NCBI GenBank assembly: GCA_947652605.1
Contig: OX393578.1
Coordinates: 41,421,470-41,485,469, forward strand
Reading direction: 5' to 3'
Length of the DNA: 64,000 nucleotides
Origin: Elmis aenea
Lineage: Eukaryota > Arthropoda > Insecta > Coleoptera > Elmidae
Shown here: positions 1 to 11,603 of the stretch, piece after piece
Position numbering within the stretch: the first letter of the stretch is position 1
How the letters are laid out: each line of letters starts with the position of its first letter
Notes under the pieces: generated by a model
What the model was told of the DNA's origin: nothing
Database searches by the model: none
The model's input: only the letters and a program-made list of their open reading frames with translations
Translations under genes and position numbers: made by a program

Positions 1-1290
1 AACGTTATAGAAGCCAAAGAGTAAAGACGGTGTTGTGAAATGTTGCTTATTAAATAAGTTTTGATTTATTTTATTTTTGAAAAACTTTGTTTTGCGGTCG
101 CTGCCGTCACCGGTAAAAAATGAGACATGCTGCAATAATGTCGGAGAAGCTTCTTGAGGCTGCGGTGTGAATTAAAAGTAGTTCAGCAACTTCGCATATA
201 GAAGTAATTTCTTTTAATTGAGCATAAAAACATATTTTAAATCGAAGCAGTTGAGGTCCAAAACTAGGTGAAATGTCGGTGGGATATGCCAAATGACGCG
301 ACGAGATAATATGTAGGTGATAAGCACTTAAAAAGTGTACATAATTGTCGAACGGATTCAAATCTAACCGTTAACTGATTAGTTTTTAAATCCATTTTCT
401 TTATAAACACCTCGACTTTCAAACATTGTTTATATTTATTCAAGAATCAAACTTGAAATTCTTACACTTCACAAAGTAAACAAAGGTAATATGAAGCGTT
501 AAATATTAAGGTTTGCTAAAAAATCTCCAAAAATTTGCCTCTATTCTGCGCCGATGTTAGTTAATATGCGCTTGTGGAATTCGCCGTATACATGTTACTT
601 CTTTGCTGTAAAGCACAACTTGTTATACGTGTAGTGAGTGCCTACTGCCTATAGTTGTTATTTTAAACATTCTTAGCAATCATCATACATTTTTACAGGC
701 TTAGGTGTATAAAATCTTTTTTAATACAAATGTTTTTATAAATTTTTATTTCGCCCTTTCTAATTTTGCGCCCGGAGCAGTTCGCTCTAACTGCTCCACG
801 ATAGCTACTGCGTCACTGCCTTCGGAGATAAAACTGATAATGGTAGAAAATATTTGTAAATAGTTTTGAATTTGTCTTGTAAAACTGCATATTTGTAATT
901 TTTTTAAAACTTTATTATAAACGAGACATCCATTTTAACTAAAAGTTGGAACACTGTATTTAAAAGTGACCAGATTTATGGACATATATTTATTAATCAC
1001 AAACAACTATATTAAATTAATTTGAAAGTGTTTGGGTACCAGTGTTACAGATTTAGTATTATTAGTAGTAGATAAATTTTGTTGTTTTTAGTTAACCCAT
1101 AAAATGTACAATTTTAAAATAACATATTTATTAATCAAACTCTGCATCACATAAACAATTAACAAACTGGTCCTATATTACATATATTCATTGTTCTTTC
1201 TAAAACTGATTCTTCACATATTAAATCTAATTCAAATTATAAATAATTAAGTAACACATTTTAATGTCAAGCCTCAGTTATAAATAAAAT
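1..1290. other. AT-rich intergenic sequence
   Basis: No convincing gene. There is a small GGAGC/GCTCC-rich patch near 770-805, related in style to the one at 8110-8225. On the minus strand an AATAAA signal (TTTATT on plus, about 1126-1131) could serve the gene ending at 1291. Confidence 0.4.
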
Positions 1291-1659
1291 TTAATCATAT
1301 GTATTATCTAAATCTGGACCTCCTCTGTTAATATAATCTATTTCTTCGTCACTCAAAGGCTTGCGTTTTAATCTGCTTGGTAGCTGAAAATCAAAAATGG
1401 GGTCTGTTGAGATGGTGGCACTAGATTTAACTGTTGCAGTGGAGGCTGGGGTAGTAGGAATCGATGAATGGATTATCTGAACTTTTTCGCTAGTTTCACG
1501 CGAACCCCCATAACGAAACCTTATCAAAGGAAATCTTAACTTAGCACTGAGGTTTATAAACCTACAAGGTGCACTTGTTAGCACCATTTCTTGAGTGTCT
1601 AACCTATAAATATTATTATTGAACAACACGTATTTTTGACAAGTTAAATACACAACGTA
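1291..1659 (-). CDS. Probable last coding exon of an uncharacterised gene
   Basis: An open frame of 122 codons plus stop follows a good acceptor (pyrimidine-rich tract ending TTTCAG, 1660-1661 on plus). The frame is phase 0 and starts Y-V-V-Y-L-T-C. The C-terminal part looks protein-like rather than random: a Ser/Thr-rich stretch, then a basic R-L-K-R-K and an acidic tail with DEEIDYINRGGPDLD. No initiator or signal peptide was found in the exon, so upstream coding exon(s) are needed; none could be placed with confidence between 1660 and 2858. It lies on the same strand as the next three secreted-protein genes and has a loosely similar F-P-L-I-R-F-R-Y segment, but paralogy is not established. 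It could be a regulatory-peptide precursor end, a small cellular protein, or a chance ORF. Confidence 0.4.
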   Translation of the reverse strand, partial: YVVYLTCQKYVLFNNNIYRLDTQEMVLTSAPCRFINLSAKLRFPLIRFRYGGSRETSEKVQIIHSSIPTTPASTATVKSSATISTDPIFDFQLPSRLKRKPLSDEEIDYINRGGPDLDNTYD

Positions 1660-2211
1660 CTGAAATCTAACAATTATAGCAATTTACCTAGTATTATGTC
1701 ATGTAGTCAACAATATCTGTTATTTAACAATACTGCTACAGGTATTACAGCAATCTAGGGTACCCTACAGTAATCGTGAAATTGGCGCACTCTAACGTCA
1801 AGCAACTTAAATAATAGTTTACAGAGATGTCGCTAATAGAGCGCGTATTTTTAAAGTGATTGGTTTCATTATAATACATAAATGACTAAATTTTGAAGTA
1901 GAAAATGCCTTTTTATGTACTTCTTATGCTTTTTATCTACAATATAAGAGTTTTGAGTATTACAATAAGTAGATAAACAAACAACCTATTATCTAATAAT
2001 AATAGAAAAAGTAAGCTTTTTGCATGTTCATTCCAAAAACTGTTTTGTTTCTTAGAACTGACAATCGATTAAAAATGATCTTTGTACAACTAACCGGTTT
2101 TTCATATTGTCACAATTATGTTCTGGGAGTACTCAAATAAAAAAACTACTGTCCATGCGACTAAAATTTGATTCTTGTGACTTTTCAAGATAATTTTGGT
2201 TGTAGACAATA

Positions 2212-2559
2212 TAGGCCTTTACTCATTACCAAACTTGTCGGGGCCGACCGTCGGGAGCTCCGTGTCGGGCGTTGTCTACACATCTCCCGACCAGTCCAAC
2301 CAACACAGCATAAACGTCATAACTTTTTTTACTATTTTGGCTCTGATGCAATTTTGTGGATAACAAATTTATAAATAGCGTTAAATTTTCTTTAATAGTC
2401 CTTATCTAGAGGAATGTGGTGGGGCGGTTGGCTTGTTGGATGGTCTGGCCACCGACCGTTCCAACTGTCGTGTTGGTCGGGTGACAGACTGCACATTAAA
2501 CAATTTATCGGAATGGTCGGTCGGTTGTCTAGACAAATTGGTTGGTGAGTAGAGGCCTA
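2212..2559. mobile_element. MITE, possibly PIF/Harbinger type (ATA flanks)
   Basis: Terminal inverted repeats read TAGGCCTTTACTCATTACC at the left and the near-complement (GGTGAGTAGAGGCCTA) at the right. The element is flanked by ATA on both sides (2209-2211 and 2560-2562). The interior is rich in short GGTCGG/CCGACC inverted motifs and has no coding capacity. The 3-bp flanks suit a Harbinger-like origin but the superfamily is an inference. Confidence 0.6.
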
Positions 2560-2858
2560 ATAAGGCATAATCCTATCAAATCGTACATCGGTCGAAAAGA
2601 AAATTTCTATCTGAATGCAAGCGTATGATATAACAAATGATCATTAAACGTACATAAGTTATATATTTAAATAAAAAACAAATATAATTGATCCACATTT
2701 ACCTAATTTGGGGATCTAAATGTAATTTCATAATACACAAATTTTTGCATAAGGTGTGAAAAATAAACAAAGGGTTGGCTGTCCTCAATAATATAATCAT
2801 ATGCCCTCTTTAAAGCTTTGCATCACATTTTTAGCTGAAGTGAATTGTTTTATAAATG

Positions 2859-5800
2859 TTAGAAAACAGGACTTGGATGAAATTGTTTTCGATGTTGTGG
2901 CATTGCTATACTTGGGAGATATTTAAAAAAACTGTTGAAACCTTGTGATGACCAACTAGAGTCATTTTCGTGACGTGAAAGTTTTTTTTTAGTACCATCT
3001 AAGCGTTTGCTCTTAGTATTTAATTTTAAATTCTTCCCTAGTCGAATTTTCATTTTATGATTGACAAACGATTTTGCAAAATAATTTTTAGTTGACATTT
3101 GATTATGATTTTCTTTATCGGATGCCATTTTTAATTCCTGTTTTACATCAGCTTGCGATGAACGTATTTTATCAACTGGATTTGTTAATGCTGAACGTTT
3201 TTGACGATATGCGTTATTTGAATTTGGATAAATATTTCCAAAATTTGGATGAGCGATTAGGGAGTTTGGATAAATATTTATAGAACCAGGATAATTACTT
3301 CTGTGAGCTGAATAAGGATATCTATTTTGGAAACTTGTGTAGGTATTAGGAAAATTTGAATAACCATTTCTGGAATTGGATGGAAAATTAATAGAATTTG
3401 GGTAACCCATAATACGATTTTGATAAGTATTCATAGAATTTGCATAAGCATTCTGCGAATTTGGATAAGCATTCTGTGAATAGGGATAAGTATTTTGTGA
3501 ATTTGGATAAGCATTCTGTGAGTTGGGATAAGTATTTTGTGAATTTGGATAAACAGATTGCGAATTTGGATAAACATTCTGCGCATTAGGATAATTTTGA
3601 TAAGCATTCTTAGAAGTTGGGTAGTTGGTGGGATTTTTTGGTTGATGTGGATAAATATCTCCAAAATTTAAGTTGGCAGGTTTTTCGCGGTGATACAGAG
3701 GCTGAATGTCTCCAATATCAAATGAAAAGGTGTCGTCGTCTCCTGCAAATATGTCTCTTCTTGTTCGTTTAAAGTTGTCCATTTTAGAAGAGGCCTCTTT
3801 TTTCGGACGACGGACCGGAAACGATATTGCTACAAGGCACATAAACACAAGTGCTGTCACTGTTCCAACCGTCTGAAACTAAAAAAGAACACCTTGATAA
3901 AGTATCTTTATTTGTTGTTCAATAAGACGCATTTTTTCTTTTAAAATTTAATTCATCCTTTTGGCTTACATCTAACAGCGTTTATAATATTTCGAATTGT
4001 TTAATATTTTCGTTGTAGAGCTGTTAAATAGTTTGTAGTTTTTTTTTCCTTTTATACCGCGTTATTTGTAATACTCTTGGTATACACAGGGTCAACAGGA
4101 CAACAGGGTGTTTAAAATTCAAGTTAAAGGATGGGGATCTCGCTTATTATAGTAGTTTGAGTATAGGATTAAATTTGGAAAAGCTCCAAAATTCGGTGCT
4201 CATTAATAATTCCAAAAGAGACAGAGTGTAATGCTGTAATGTAATAGAAATTGTCTAAATAATCGTAACAGGAAGAAGGCGCCAATGGGTAGCCACTAGC
4301 CACTCCAATTTCGTCACTTATTTCCTCTAATCAGTTTTGCTTGATGGTCGTCTTAGGGCCAGTTGTGAAAATTAAAATATTTATTTAAAAAAAAGAAATT
4401 AATAATCCCAAGAGAAATTGGAAATACATATCTTAAACGGTATCTGAATAAATTAGGAAAAATAGAAAACAACAATTTTTGAAATTGTGTGTAACTCCTT
4501 TGTAGTATAAAATATTTTAAATAATTAAAAAAATTGCCCAAGTTACTTTTTAAAGTAGATTCGGATAGTAATTACCAATTCAATTATAAAAATATTTTAT
4601 TTGATTATACACGGTTTCCCAGATAACATTTCCAGCATGGTGATCTCGCTTATTATAAGAGATACAGGTTTTCTTAATTAGATGAATTATTCCCAAGTAT
4701 GAGAGGAGCCACAATCAATTCTTAAAAGTACAAAATTCTTCGTGCTTCAGATGTTATAGCAAAAAATATAAAAATGTTGAATTTTGTTTTGTCTCCTAAC
4801 TTTTTCGTCTTTATCATTAAATCAATTTTATAAGTACTTTCTTGAAATACTTTTTAATGGAGAATGTAACTATTATCTTAGATTTTTTTATCAATTACCA
4901 TTTTTGAGATATTACCCCTAATTTCTTTTTCTTATGGGCCGCGCAGTTGACTATGGAACAATTAAATGTGTTTTTTTTTTCTCTTTTTAATGACATATTA
5001 CTTACTATATCTATTTTTATAAGAAGTCACAAAATCAAGAAAAATCGTATTTTACCAATCACTAATCAAGCTATCTATATAAATAAAAACAGACAACTAA
5101 GAAAATTTCAAATGACAGTATTGTCTGCGGTATCATTTATTAGAATTTTATAGTATTCTTGTGTCATTCGATAGTTCTTGTAATAATTGTTATAATTATG
5201 GCTACATTTAAAAATAACAAAAAAATTGACATGTTGAGATACTACATTCTTCTTTGCCTTAAAAACTGTGTAGAAGCTGAGCTGAGCTGTATCCGGAGAG
5301 AAGACAACTAGCGCGCGTAATTACAGAAATTTGGAAATAAATTTAAAAGAATATGGTTTATTTGAGAAACCAACCAAAAATCCAACAACTCAATGAAGAG
5401 TTAGAATTGTCTGTTTTTACACAGTTTCTATAGCAAAGAATGTAACATGTCAAATTTTTCATAACATGTAAATGTGCCCATAATTATTTGATAACAAATT
5501 TGCTACAAAGACTATCGAATTACACAACAATACTAAACAATTCTAATAAATGATACCGCAGACAAATTAATGGTAACTTCATTTGACATTTAATTAGTAG
5601 TTTTTTCCCAAAATAAGTTGATAAGTGATTGGTAAAATGCGATTATACTTCAATTTGTGATTTATTTATCAAAATAGATATAGCAAGTAAAAAAAACTTA
5701 TTTAACTGTTCCATAGCTCATAAGAAAAAATGAAATTAGGGGTTAGTGATAAAAAAATAATAGTTACATTCTACATTAAAAAGTATCTTAAGAAAGTATC

Positions 5801-6593
5801 TTCTAATAAAATTGATCTAATGAATAAAACAAAAAAGTTATGAAAGAAAAAAGAATTCAACATTTTCATATTTTTTGCTCTACATCTAAAGTAAGAAATT
5901 TGTTGTACTTTTAAAAATTGATTGTAGCTCCTCTCATACATACTTAGGAATGATTCATCTAATTTAAATAAACCTGTATCTCTTGTAATAAGCGATATCC
6001 CCATGCTGGAAATGTAATCTGCGACACCCTGTATACATAGCAAAAATTGCGCCAATAAGAAAAAATAAAATTGATTGTCATAAAACAAAAACGAATAGAC
6101 TTGGGAAAAATTAGCGATTACCACCGATTTGTCTTAAAAAGTTGTTTAGGCATTTGAAATATTTTATAGTCCAAAGAAGATAAACACGATTTTATAAAAA
6201 ATATATTTTCCGGTTTCTTCTAATTTTCTTGTATATCTACGTGTATACCGTTTGAGATATTTTTAATTTCTCTTTGAATTATTAATAAGCACCGAATTTA
6301 GTAACTTTGCCAAATTTAAACCTATTCTCTAGCTATTAAAATAAGCTGAATACCCATCTTTAAACTAGTATTTTAAATACCCTTTATATTGTTTGTAAAG
6401 TAAACGTTCATGTCAATACTTTATATGTATAAATTATTTTAGATTATTTGGTGGAGAATTCAGGGTAACCAAAAATAACGGATTTAGAGTATTACATTTA
6501 AGAAACACTTTTACAAAATTATTTCTGTTTTACTGGCTGATTTTATTAAAAAAAAGTTAACTGTTTTAGAAATTAATAAATACTTACCACCAT
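2859..6593 (-). CDS. Secreted Tyr/Pro/Asn/Ser heptad-repeat protein (spliced, about 339 aa)
   Basis: Two coding exons on the minus strand. Exon 1 is 6588-6593 (ATG GTG, followed by donor GTAAGTA). Exon 2 is 3872-2859, preceded by acceptor TTTCAG. The join is phase 0 and yields M-V-T-V-G-T-V-T-A-L-V-F-M-C-L-V-A, a convincing signal peptide; exon 2 alone has no ATG in the signal region. After a basic/acidic spacer, a block of imperfect heptads of the type Y-P-N-S-Q-N-(A/T/V) fills roughly residues 85-225, encoded by a 21-bp minisatellite (about 3230-3600). The C-terminal third is Lys/Ser-rich with several basic clusters. The composition resembles extracellular structural proteins of insects (cuticle, silk, eggshell), but no Rebers-Riddiford chitin-binding motif is visible, so the function is open. 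The 2.7-kb intron carries nested foldback transposons. A 5' UTR exon is possible. Confidence 0.7.
3226..3600 (-). repeat. 21-bp coding minisatellite (heptad repeat)
   Basis: On plus the unit is close to GAATTTGGATAAGCATTCTGC, repeated imperfectly. Between 3425 and 3600 the copies are nearly exact; towards 3226 they decay. The unit is a multiple of three and stays in frame, so unequal exchange would change the protein length without breaking it. Confidence 0.85.
4104..6384. mobile_element. Outer foldback element in the intron of the heptad-repeat gene
   Basis: The arm near 4104-4215 (AGGGTGTTTAAAATTC, then GGATGGGGATCTCGCTTATT) matches, in inverted orientation, the segment near 6285-6384. The arms continue inward with lower similarity and surround a second foldback at 4610-6031. 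The edges are approximate and no clean target duplication was found. It is non-coding and best read as an old Tc1/mariner-derived foldback. Confidence 0.55.
4610..6031. mobile_element. Foldback TA-inserting element, about 1.4 kb, arms about 590 bp
   Basis: The left end reads CACGGTTTCCCAGATAACATTTCC; the right end reads GGAAATGTAATCTGCGACACCCTG. TA lies on both sides (4608-4609 and 6032-6033). The inverted arms run almost to the centre: for example TGTCTGCGGTATCATTTATT (about 5120) is mirrored near 5545. There is no transposase. TA flanks and CAGGG-type termini suggest mobilisation by a Tc1/mariner-class enzyme (inference). Confidence 0.75.
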
Positions 6594-7225
6594 GTTTTAT
6601 TTTATGAATAATTATAATATTTTGTTGAATCTACCGACTTCTTTTATTTCTAATGTTGTATCCTGTAAAATATATTAATTATAAATTTCAAATGTATGAT
6701 TATCGTTCGTATAATCTTGTACCTTAAATACCCAACTAAATTTAATACTTACTGAAGTATACCTTTATTACTATCATTACTTTAATTACACAAATTATTT
6801 CACTAAAATGTAATTACAAATAGAAATTCTTACAGTGTGTATTCCAAAAACTCATTTGTATTGTTGTGATACTAAGGGACCGACTTTTTGGTTCACTGAA
6901 CTTTTACATATCCACGTTAACTCTAAAACGCCGTTATTACATTTAACAATGCTATTTATATGAACTAATTTTGTTAGAAGAGTGTTACGGGCATATTTAT
7001 ATTTGCTTATTATCGTGTTTCTTCTTGTGTTAATTTATTTACCAGAAGCTGTTAACACTTGATTAAATATTCAGTTTACAAACAGCTGTCGTTCACAAAT
7101 CTTTTTGTAGATATAGGTTTAAAAACGTGATAAATTCTCACAGGATTTTGTAAATTTTGGTTTTTGAGCGTATATTGAAGTTTAAAGCTGTGAGGTCGTT
7201 AAGAAGATGATGCGTTAACACAGGG
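6594..7225. other. Upstream region of the heptad-repeat gene, no gene seen
   Basis: AT-rich sequence. On the minus strand a TATA-like AATATATTTTA lies about 6665-6675 upstream of the ATG at 6593 and could be the promoter, but TTTTACAG right after it could equally be an acceptor for a 5' UTR exon. Confidence 0.3.
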
Positions 7226-7450
7226 CAGGCTCAGACACCGGTTTTGCGGGCCCCAGACCTAGGCTCCGAACTTAAAGGAGTACCAAACAAAATTCCAAGA
7301 AAATTTGAAAACAGAATTATTATGAATAACCCCTTAAGGCACATATCTACCCGTCTGACACGGGCATGCGATCCGGTCGTTTTGTGCATGCCCGTGTTTG
7401 ACACGGGCGGGCTTGTATCGTGCGGAATAAAACTTTTAACGATCCTATGA
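7226..7450. repeat. GC-rich segment with a CACGGGCATGC inverted pair
   Basis: It stands out from the AT-rich surroundings. CACGGGCATGC (near 7358) and GCATGCCCGTG (near 7386) can form a hairpin, and GACACGGG occurs again just downstream. Open frames run on both strands but neither looks like a recognisable protein. A related CACGGGCGTGCCCGTG palindrome lies at about 41499. Probably an end or fragment of an unrecognised repeat. Confidence 0.4.
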
Positions 7451-7786
7451 GACATTATTTTGTAGAAATATAATAAGTTAGAATAATTAAGTTAGTGTAC
7501 CGATGGAGATGATAGTGGTGCTGTTATAACCTGCAATTAATTATCACCCGTCAAACCTGTTCAGGAAAACGTATCATCATAAGTAGTCTGCACTAATTTG
7601 AGCAACTACCCCCACCACTCATTTAAAATTTAGAAAATTATACTGCAAAAATAATTAGTTTGCTATAAGACTTTAGAAACACTTTACATAATTAATAAAG
7701 ACTATTAAAATAATGAAATTTGTTTAAAAAAAAAATCGAAAAATCCGTGAATTTTTATATTTTTGCTTTAAAAAAAATTTAAGTCA

Positions 7787-7846
7787 GGTTAGCTTAGGTC
7801 AAGTTAGGATAAGTTAGGTTGGGTTAGGCCAGGTTAGGTCAGGTTT
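7787..7846 (+). repeat. Interstitial TTAGG-like array
   Basis: About 60 bp of degenerate GGTTAGGTCAGGTTAGG-type units. TTAGG is the ancestral insect telomere unit, but here the units are irregular and embedded in AT-rich DNA, so this is an interstitial or satellite-like tract rather than a telomere. Confidence 0.6.
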
Positions 7847-8901
7847 TCAAGTATTTTGGTAACATCACTCTTTAAGGAGTTAAAGATGTTGTGAGGATAG
7901 AGAGATGGCGCTAGGAGGTAAATTATAAATGCATGCCTACCCTTAGGGCGGATGGTGGACACCAGGTGTACGATGATAGTAGCCATTAGTAGCACGTTGT
8001 ACAGCGTAACGCTGATTCCTTTATATAATAATAAAGTTCAATAGAACTCACATATTGTATTATTCCATACAATAACAAAAGACGAATTTAAAATCTTCTG
8101 TTGTTTCTGATAGGGGTTTGGAGCGGAGCACGGAGCTGGAGCACGGAGTAGTGGAGCAATGGGTTTTTGCCCAGAGCAGGAGCAAAGCCCGGAGCAAATA
8201 ATTTTGATTGCTCCACTGCTCCAGTTTATTATGTACTACAATTTAAAAAAAAACTATTTTTGTGGGCAATTTAAATCGTTTTTCAGCCAGACGTTCTAAT
8301 GTTTTTTTGGTTTAATTCTGGTATCGTTTTAAAACAGTCTTTTGATTTAACCTTTAATGGCATCACTTAACTTATGTTTAAATAAGTTTGAAATATTATT
8401 GTGATTATGTGGAAGATTGGATGGATATAAAGTAACTTCACTGTTTTCAGAGTTGAACACTAAACGAATACCCGGATCACACTGTCCGTATTGTTATGTA
8501 TTGCAAAGATTTTACTTTTTATAAACTTGGTTTATTTTTTTATAGCAAATTAAAATATTTATTGTAACACATACATTAAATTTTATATTAGACATTTATA
8601 ATTTTATAGTAAACTATAGCAAAAATAATTTTTTTAATTACAAAAATAATTTATTTACAGCAGTTTTTTACAAGCCCTTCAAAATTAGTTATCGACAGAG
8701 CCTCAGAAACGGTACAGGTACTCCTTACTTAAGGACCTACTAATATCCATGCTTTTTCTATCTTTTTTCATAATGTAAATTGTAATTTGCACTGATAAAT
8801 AAAAATTACAACAACATTTTTAAGTTGAAATTTGTTTTTAATATTTTCTAAATAAATTCGAACAAGTTACTCGCTTACCGACCAATTTGTTCTACGATTA
8901 A
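7847..8901. other. Intergenic sequence with a GGAGC-rich patch
   Basis: No gene seen. At 8110-8225, repeated GGAGCACGGAGC / GGAGCA motifs end in an inverted GCTCCACTGCTCCAG, suggesting a degraded hAT-type terminus, but no target duplication was identified. Confidence 0.35.
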
Positions 8902-9136
8902 AGGCTCCCCCAGACAGAGGCGGTACGGTACGATTCGGGACGATATCTTAATAAGATTGCGGCATATGGAAGTGCCCACACTAATGATGAGCGCGATATA
9001 CTTGTTTAGCAATGACAAGGGGGTTTAATTTGTATGTCCGAAATAAGTTTGATTCTTTTTGGGTAATCTTGTAAGGGTAATCCCCATACCGATTGTATCG
9101 TACCGAGCGGTATAACGCGTCTGTCTGGGGGAGCCT
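8902..9136. mobile_element. PIF/Harbinger-type MITE (235 bp, TAA duplication)
   Basis: TIRs AGGCTCCCCCAGACAGA and TCTGTCTGGGGGAGCCT are nearly perfect, with TAA on both sides (8899-8901 and 9137-9139). A 3-bp TWA duplication is the hallmark of PIF/Harbinger elements. It is non-coding and must have been mobilised in trans. Confidence 0.75.
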
Positions 9137-9963
9137 TAAGTCGTGGGAACGGAATTCTGTCGCTAAGTGAGCAGTACCTGGCTTACAAAGTGCGTGCATT
9201 CAGTTAATTTTTCAAATGTTAACTAGTATTTAGGGTATTTAAGTTTCACCGTTAATAAAAAAATATTAAAAAATGGTAATAGATAAAAATATTTAGTTAA
9301 CGTAAAAATGTAGTCCTTGTGTATAATAAATCTTCATTAGATTATTTTGTAATATGTATTTTAATTACTGAAATTATAAAACAAAACTAAATATTGAAAA
9401 TTTGGCTTTTATGTGACTCCTACAATTGTTTTAGTAGGTTCAATGTGTTATTAAGTTTATGTTTATACAAAATATAGTTTGTTTTAACTTCCTTGTACAT
9501 ATTTTAATAAGCAAAGAAATTATTTTTTTAAGGACGCTGCGGTTGTTTACATTTCTAAAGACTTGCATAAAGCTTTTTATACACATTGCATGGCGAAAGT
9601 CATTTAGTGGCCAAATCAGTATATTTAAAAAATTTGACAATCACAAGAATATACACCAATTTAGATTCAGTTTCATGTGAGTCCCCAAAATGTGCAACTT
9701 ATCTCTTATTTGGACGACTCTATATCTTAATAACCTACATATCCCAAACACTAGGTGTAGTGCAATAAAAAAATGGATGGAGTCAATGCTATTTCATCTA
9801 AAACAGAAATTGCCACAAAACTTAAATTATCGCAATAACATTAAACACTTTTCCTAACAGTTAACAATAAATTGTAAAACTTATATTTAACGGGCCTTAT
9901 GATTTACATACATATACATAAGCAGTAATGAACTCACAATTTCAGATATGTAGGTGCTATACC
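9137..9963. other. Intergenic AT-rich sequence
   Basis: Short overlapping frames occur around 9440-9770, but none has a signal, motif or splice context that supports a gene. Confidence 0.35.
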
Positions 9964-10158
9964 CAGAGCCGGTCATGGGTTTGCGGGGCTGTGTGCGAAA
10001 ATAAATTTGGGGCCAAAAAACTACTTTTATTTACTCATTAAAAATAAATATTTTTTCAAATTTAATTTTTAATTTATTATAACAATATATCACCAGCACT
10101 GGACTACCCGCTGGGCCGTGTGCAGTGCACACCCTGCACTTCCGTATCGCCAGCTCTG
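9964..10158. mobile_element. Short hAT-type MITE (195 bp)
   Basis: Termini CAGAGCCGG and CCAGCTCTG are inverted. Flanks are GCTATACC (9956-9963) and GCTAGACC (10159-10166), an 8-bp duplication with one mismatch, as expected for hAT elements. It abuts the next hAT-type element. Confidence 0.55.
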
Positions 10159-10165
10159 GCTAGAC

Positions 10166-11524
10166 CAGGTATGTGCAACTTCGACAAGAACATGGGCCGG
10201 ATAGTGAATTTGAAATACATCCGCGAACCGGACTTTTTTTTTTAGGGGCTCGTATTGGAACAACCTATCTTTATTTGTGTTTTTTTTACTTAACTGAAAA
10301 GTCATTACAATAAAACAGCTATAAAAAACAAGTCAAACGCGAAGCACATTTCTGTAGATCACTGCAACAATTTAAGCAGTATTTTCCTCAGAATTTTATC
10401 CGACATTTTGTCTGTTTGGTCTTGAATTGTAGCTAAAGAATAGCCGTATTTGGCGATGCGATGTGTAAATGCTGTTTTTTGTATCCTTTTTAGGTCAGCC
10501 GCCCGAAAATGATGCTTCAAAATAGTCAATTTTGCAGTCGCGATGGTCATGCGGAAAAAAAATCGGGTCTAGGAACATTCTTTGCCCACAATTCTTCGCC
10601 CACAGTTCTTCGCCCACAATTCTTCGCCTCCACAATTCTTCGCCCACAATTCTTCGCCTACACAATTCTTCGCCGCCACAATTCTTCGCCGCCATAATTT
10701 TTCGCCGCATACAAGCATATCACAAATTTTATTTGTAAATGTGATTGTTTTTATTTATAACGTAATATTTACAGATTATTTTACATTAGCCTAAAGTTGT
10801 TTCTTGTATATTAATACTTCTTCTTTTAATATTATGTTTAAAAATTGCTACAAAAATAGCGTATGTTGAGATTTTTAATCTTGTTGATGTTATTATCGAA
10901 CGAATAAAAATTAAATTAACCTAACCTAACTTAACCTAACCTCACCTAATGTAAAATAATCTTTAAAAATTACGTACGTAAATAAAAACAATCACATTTA
11001 CAAACAAAATTTGTGATATGCTTGTATGCGGCGAAAAATTGTAGCGGCGAAGAATTGTGTAGGCGAAGAATTGTGGGCGAAGAATTGTGGAGGCGAAGGA
11101 TTGTGGGCGAAGAATGTCCCGGACAAAGAAAAATTCTCATGCGCGCATCCTTTGCGAGTAAAACGGTGCAAGGTTTTTAAAAATAATTTCAACGGACTCG
11201 GATTAAAACGCGGAAACGATCTCCTTGTACCTTGTACAAGCCGGTTTTCCTCGGAGTTAATTCAAGGATTTGATGGATAGCATGCGACTACCATTTTATA
11301 TAAAAAATCGATCGCGACAAACTAGTTGGCCATCCCTGCTATAAAACAAGTATTTTATTGAATAAAAAAAAGTAATCAAATGTTAAAAACATGAATAAAA
11401 AATTGTTTCCAGCCTTAGGTGGCTAGGCGGCCGGTTCAGTGAGATTTGGAAAAGTTCTTTCGGGCCAGATAAAATCATGTCGAGGGTCGCATCCTGCTCG
11501 CGGGCCGTAAGTTGCACATGCCTC
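10166..11524. mobile_element. hAT-type element hosting further insertions (1.36 kb)
   Basis: The left end CAGGTATGTGCAACTT mirrors the right end AAGTTGCACATGCCTC. Flanks are GGCTAGAC (10158-10165) and GGCTTGAC (11525-11532), an 8-bp duplication with one mismatch. Inside lies sequence of a dispersed family also seen at 35399-35495 (the GATGCGCGCATCC stretch), which is split by the foldback element at 10571-11120. This gives three layers of insertion. Confidence 0.5.
10571..11120. mobile_element. Foldback element with tandem repeats in its arms, copy 1
   Basis: Inverted arms of about 200 bp each start GGAACATTCTTTGCCC and end in the complement. The outer half of each arm is a tandem array of CACAATTCTTCGCC(CA/TC/TA) units; the inner half reads CAAGCATATCACAAATTTTATTTG. 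The centre holds a CCTAA-type tract (10917-10947). There is no coding capacity. The architecture recalls foldback (FB/TU-like) elements with repeat-bearing arms; the actual superfamily is unknown. Confidence 0.7.
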
Positions 11525-11603
11525 GGCTTGACGTTCGATAAAACTAACAACTGCACTAACTTTTAGCTATAAACTAACTACAATTAAGTAAATATTAAAA
11601 ATC

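Noticed and set aside
7787..7846. Possible telomere or subtelomere
   Set aside because: Units are irregular and short, and genes and transposons continue on both sides.
10495..11192. Frames made of S-S-P-T-I-L-R-P-Q-F-F-A type repeats (also at 48025-48532)
   Set aside because: Translation of the tandem CACAATTCTTCGCC units in foldback arms; all frames are open by repeat structure, not by selection.
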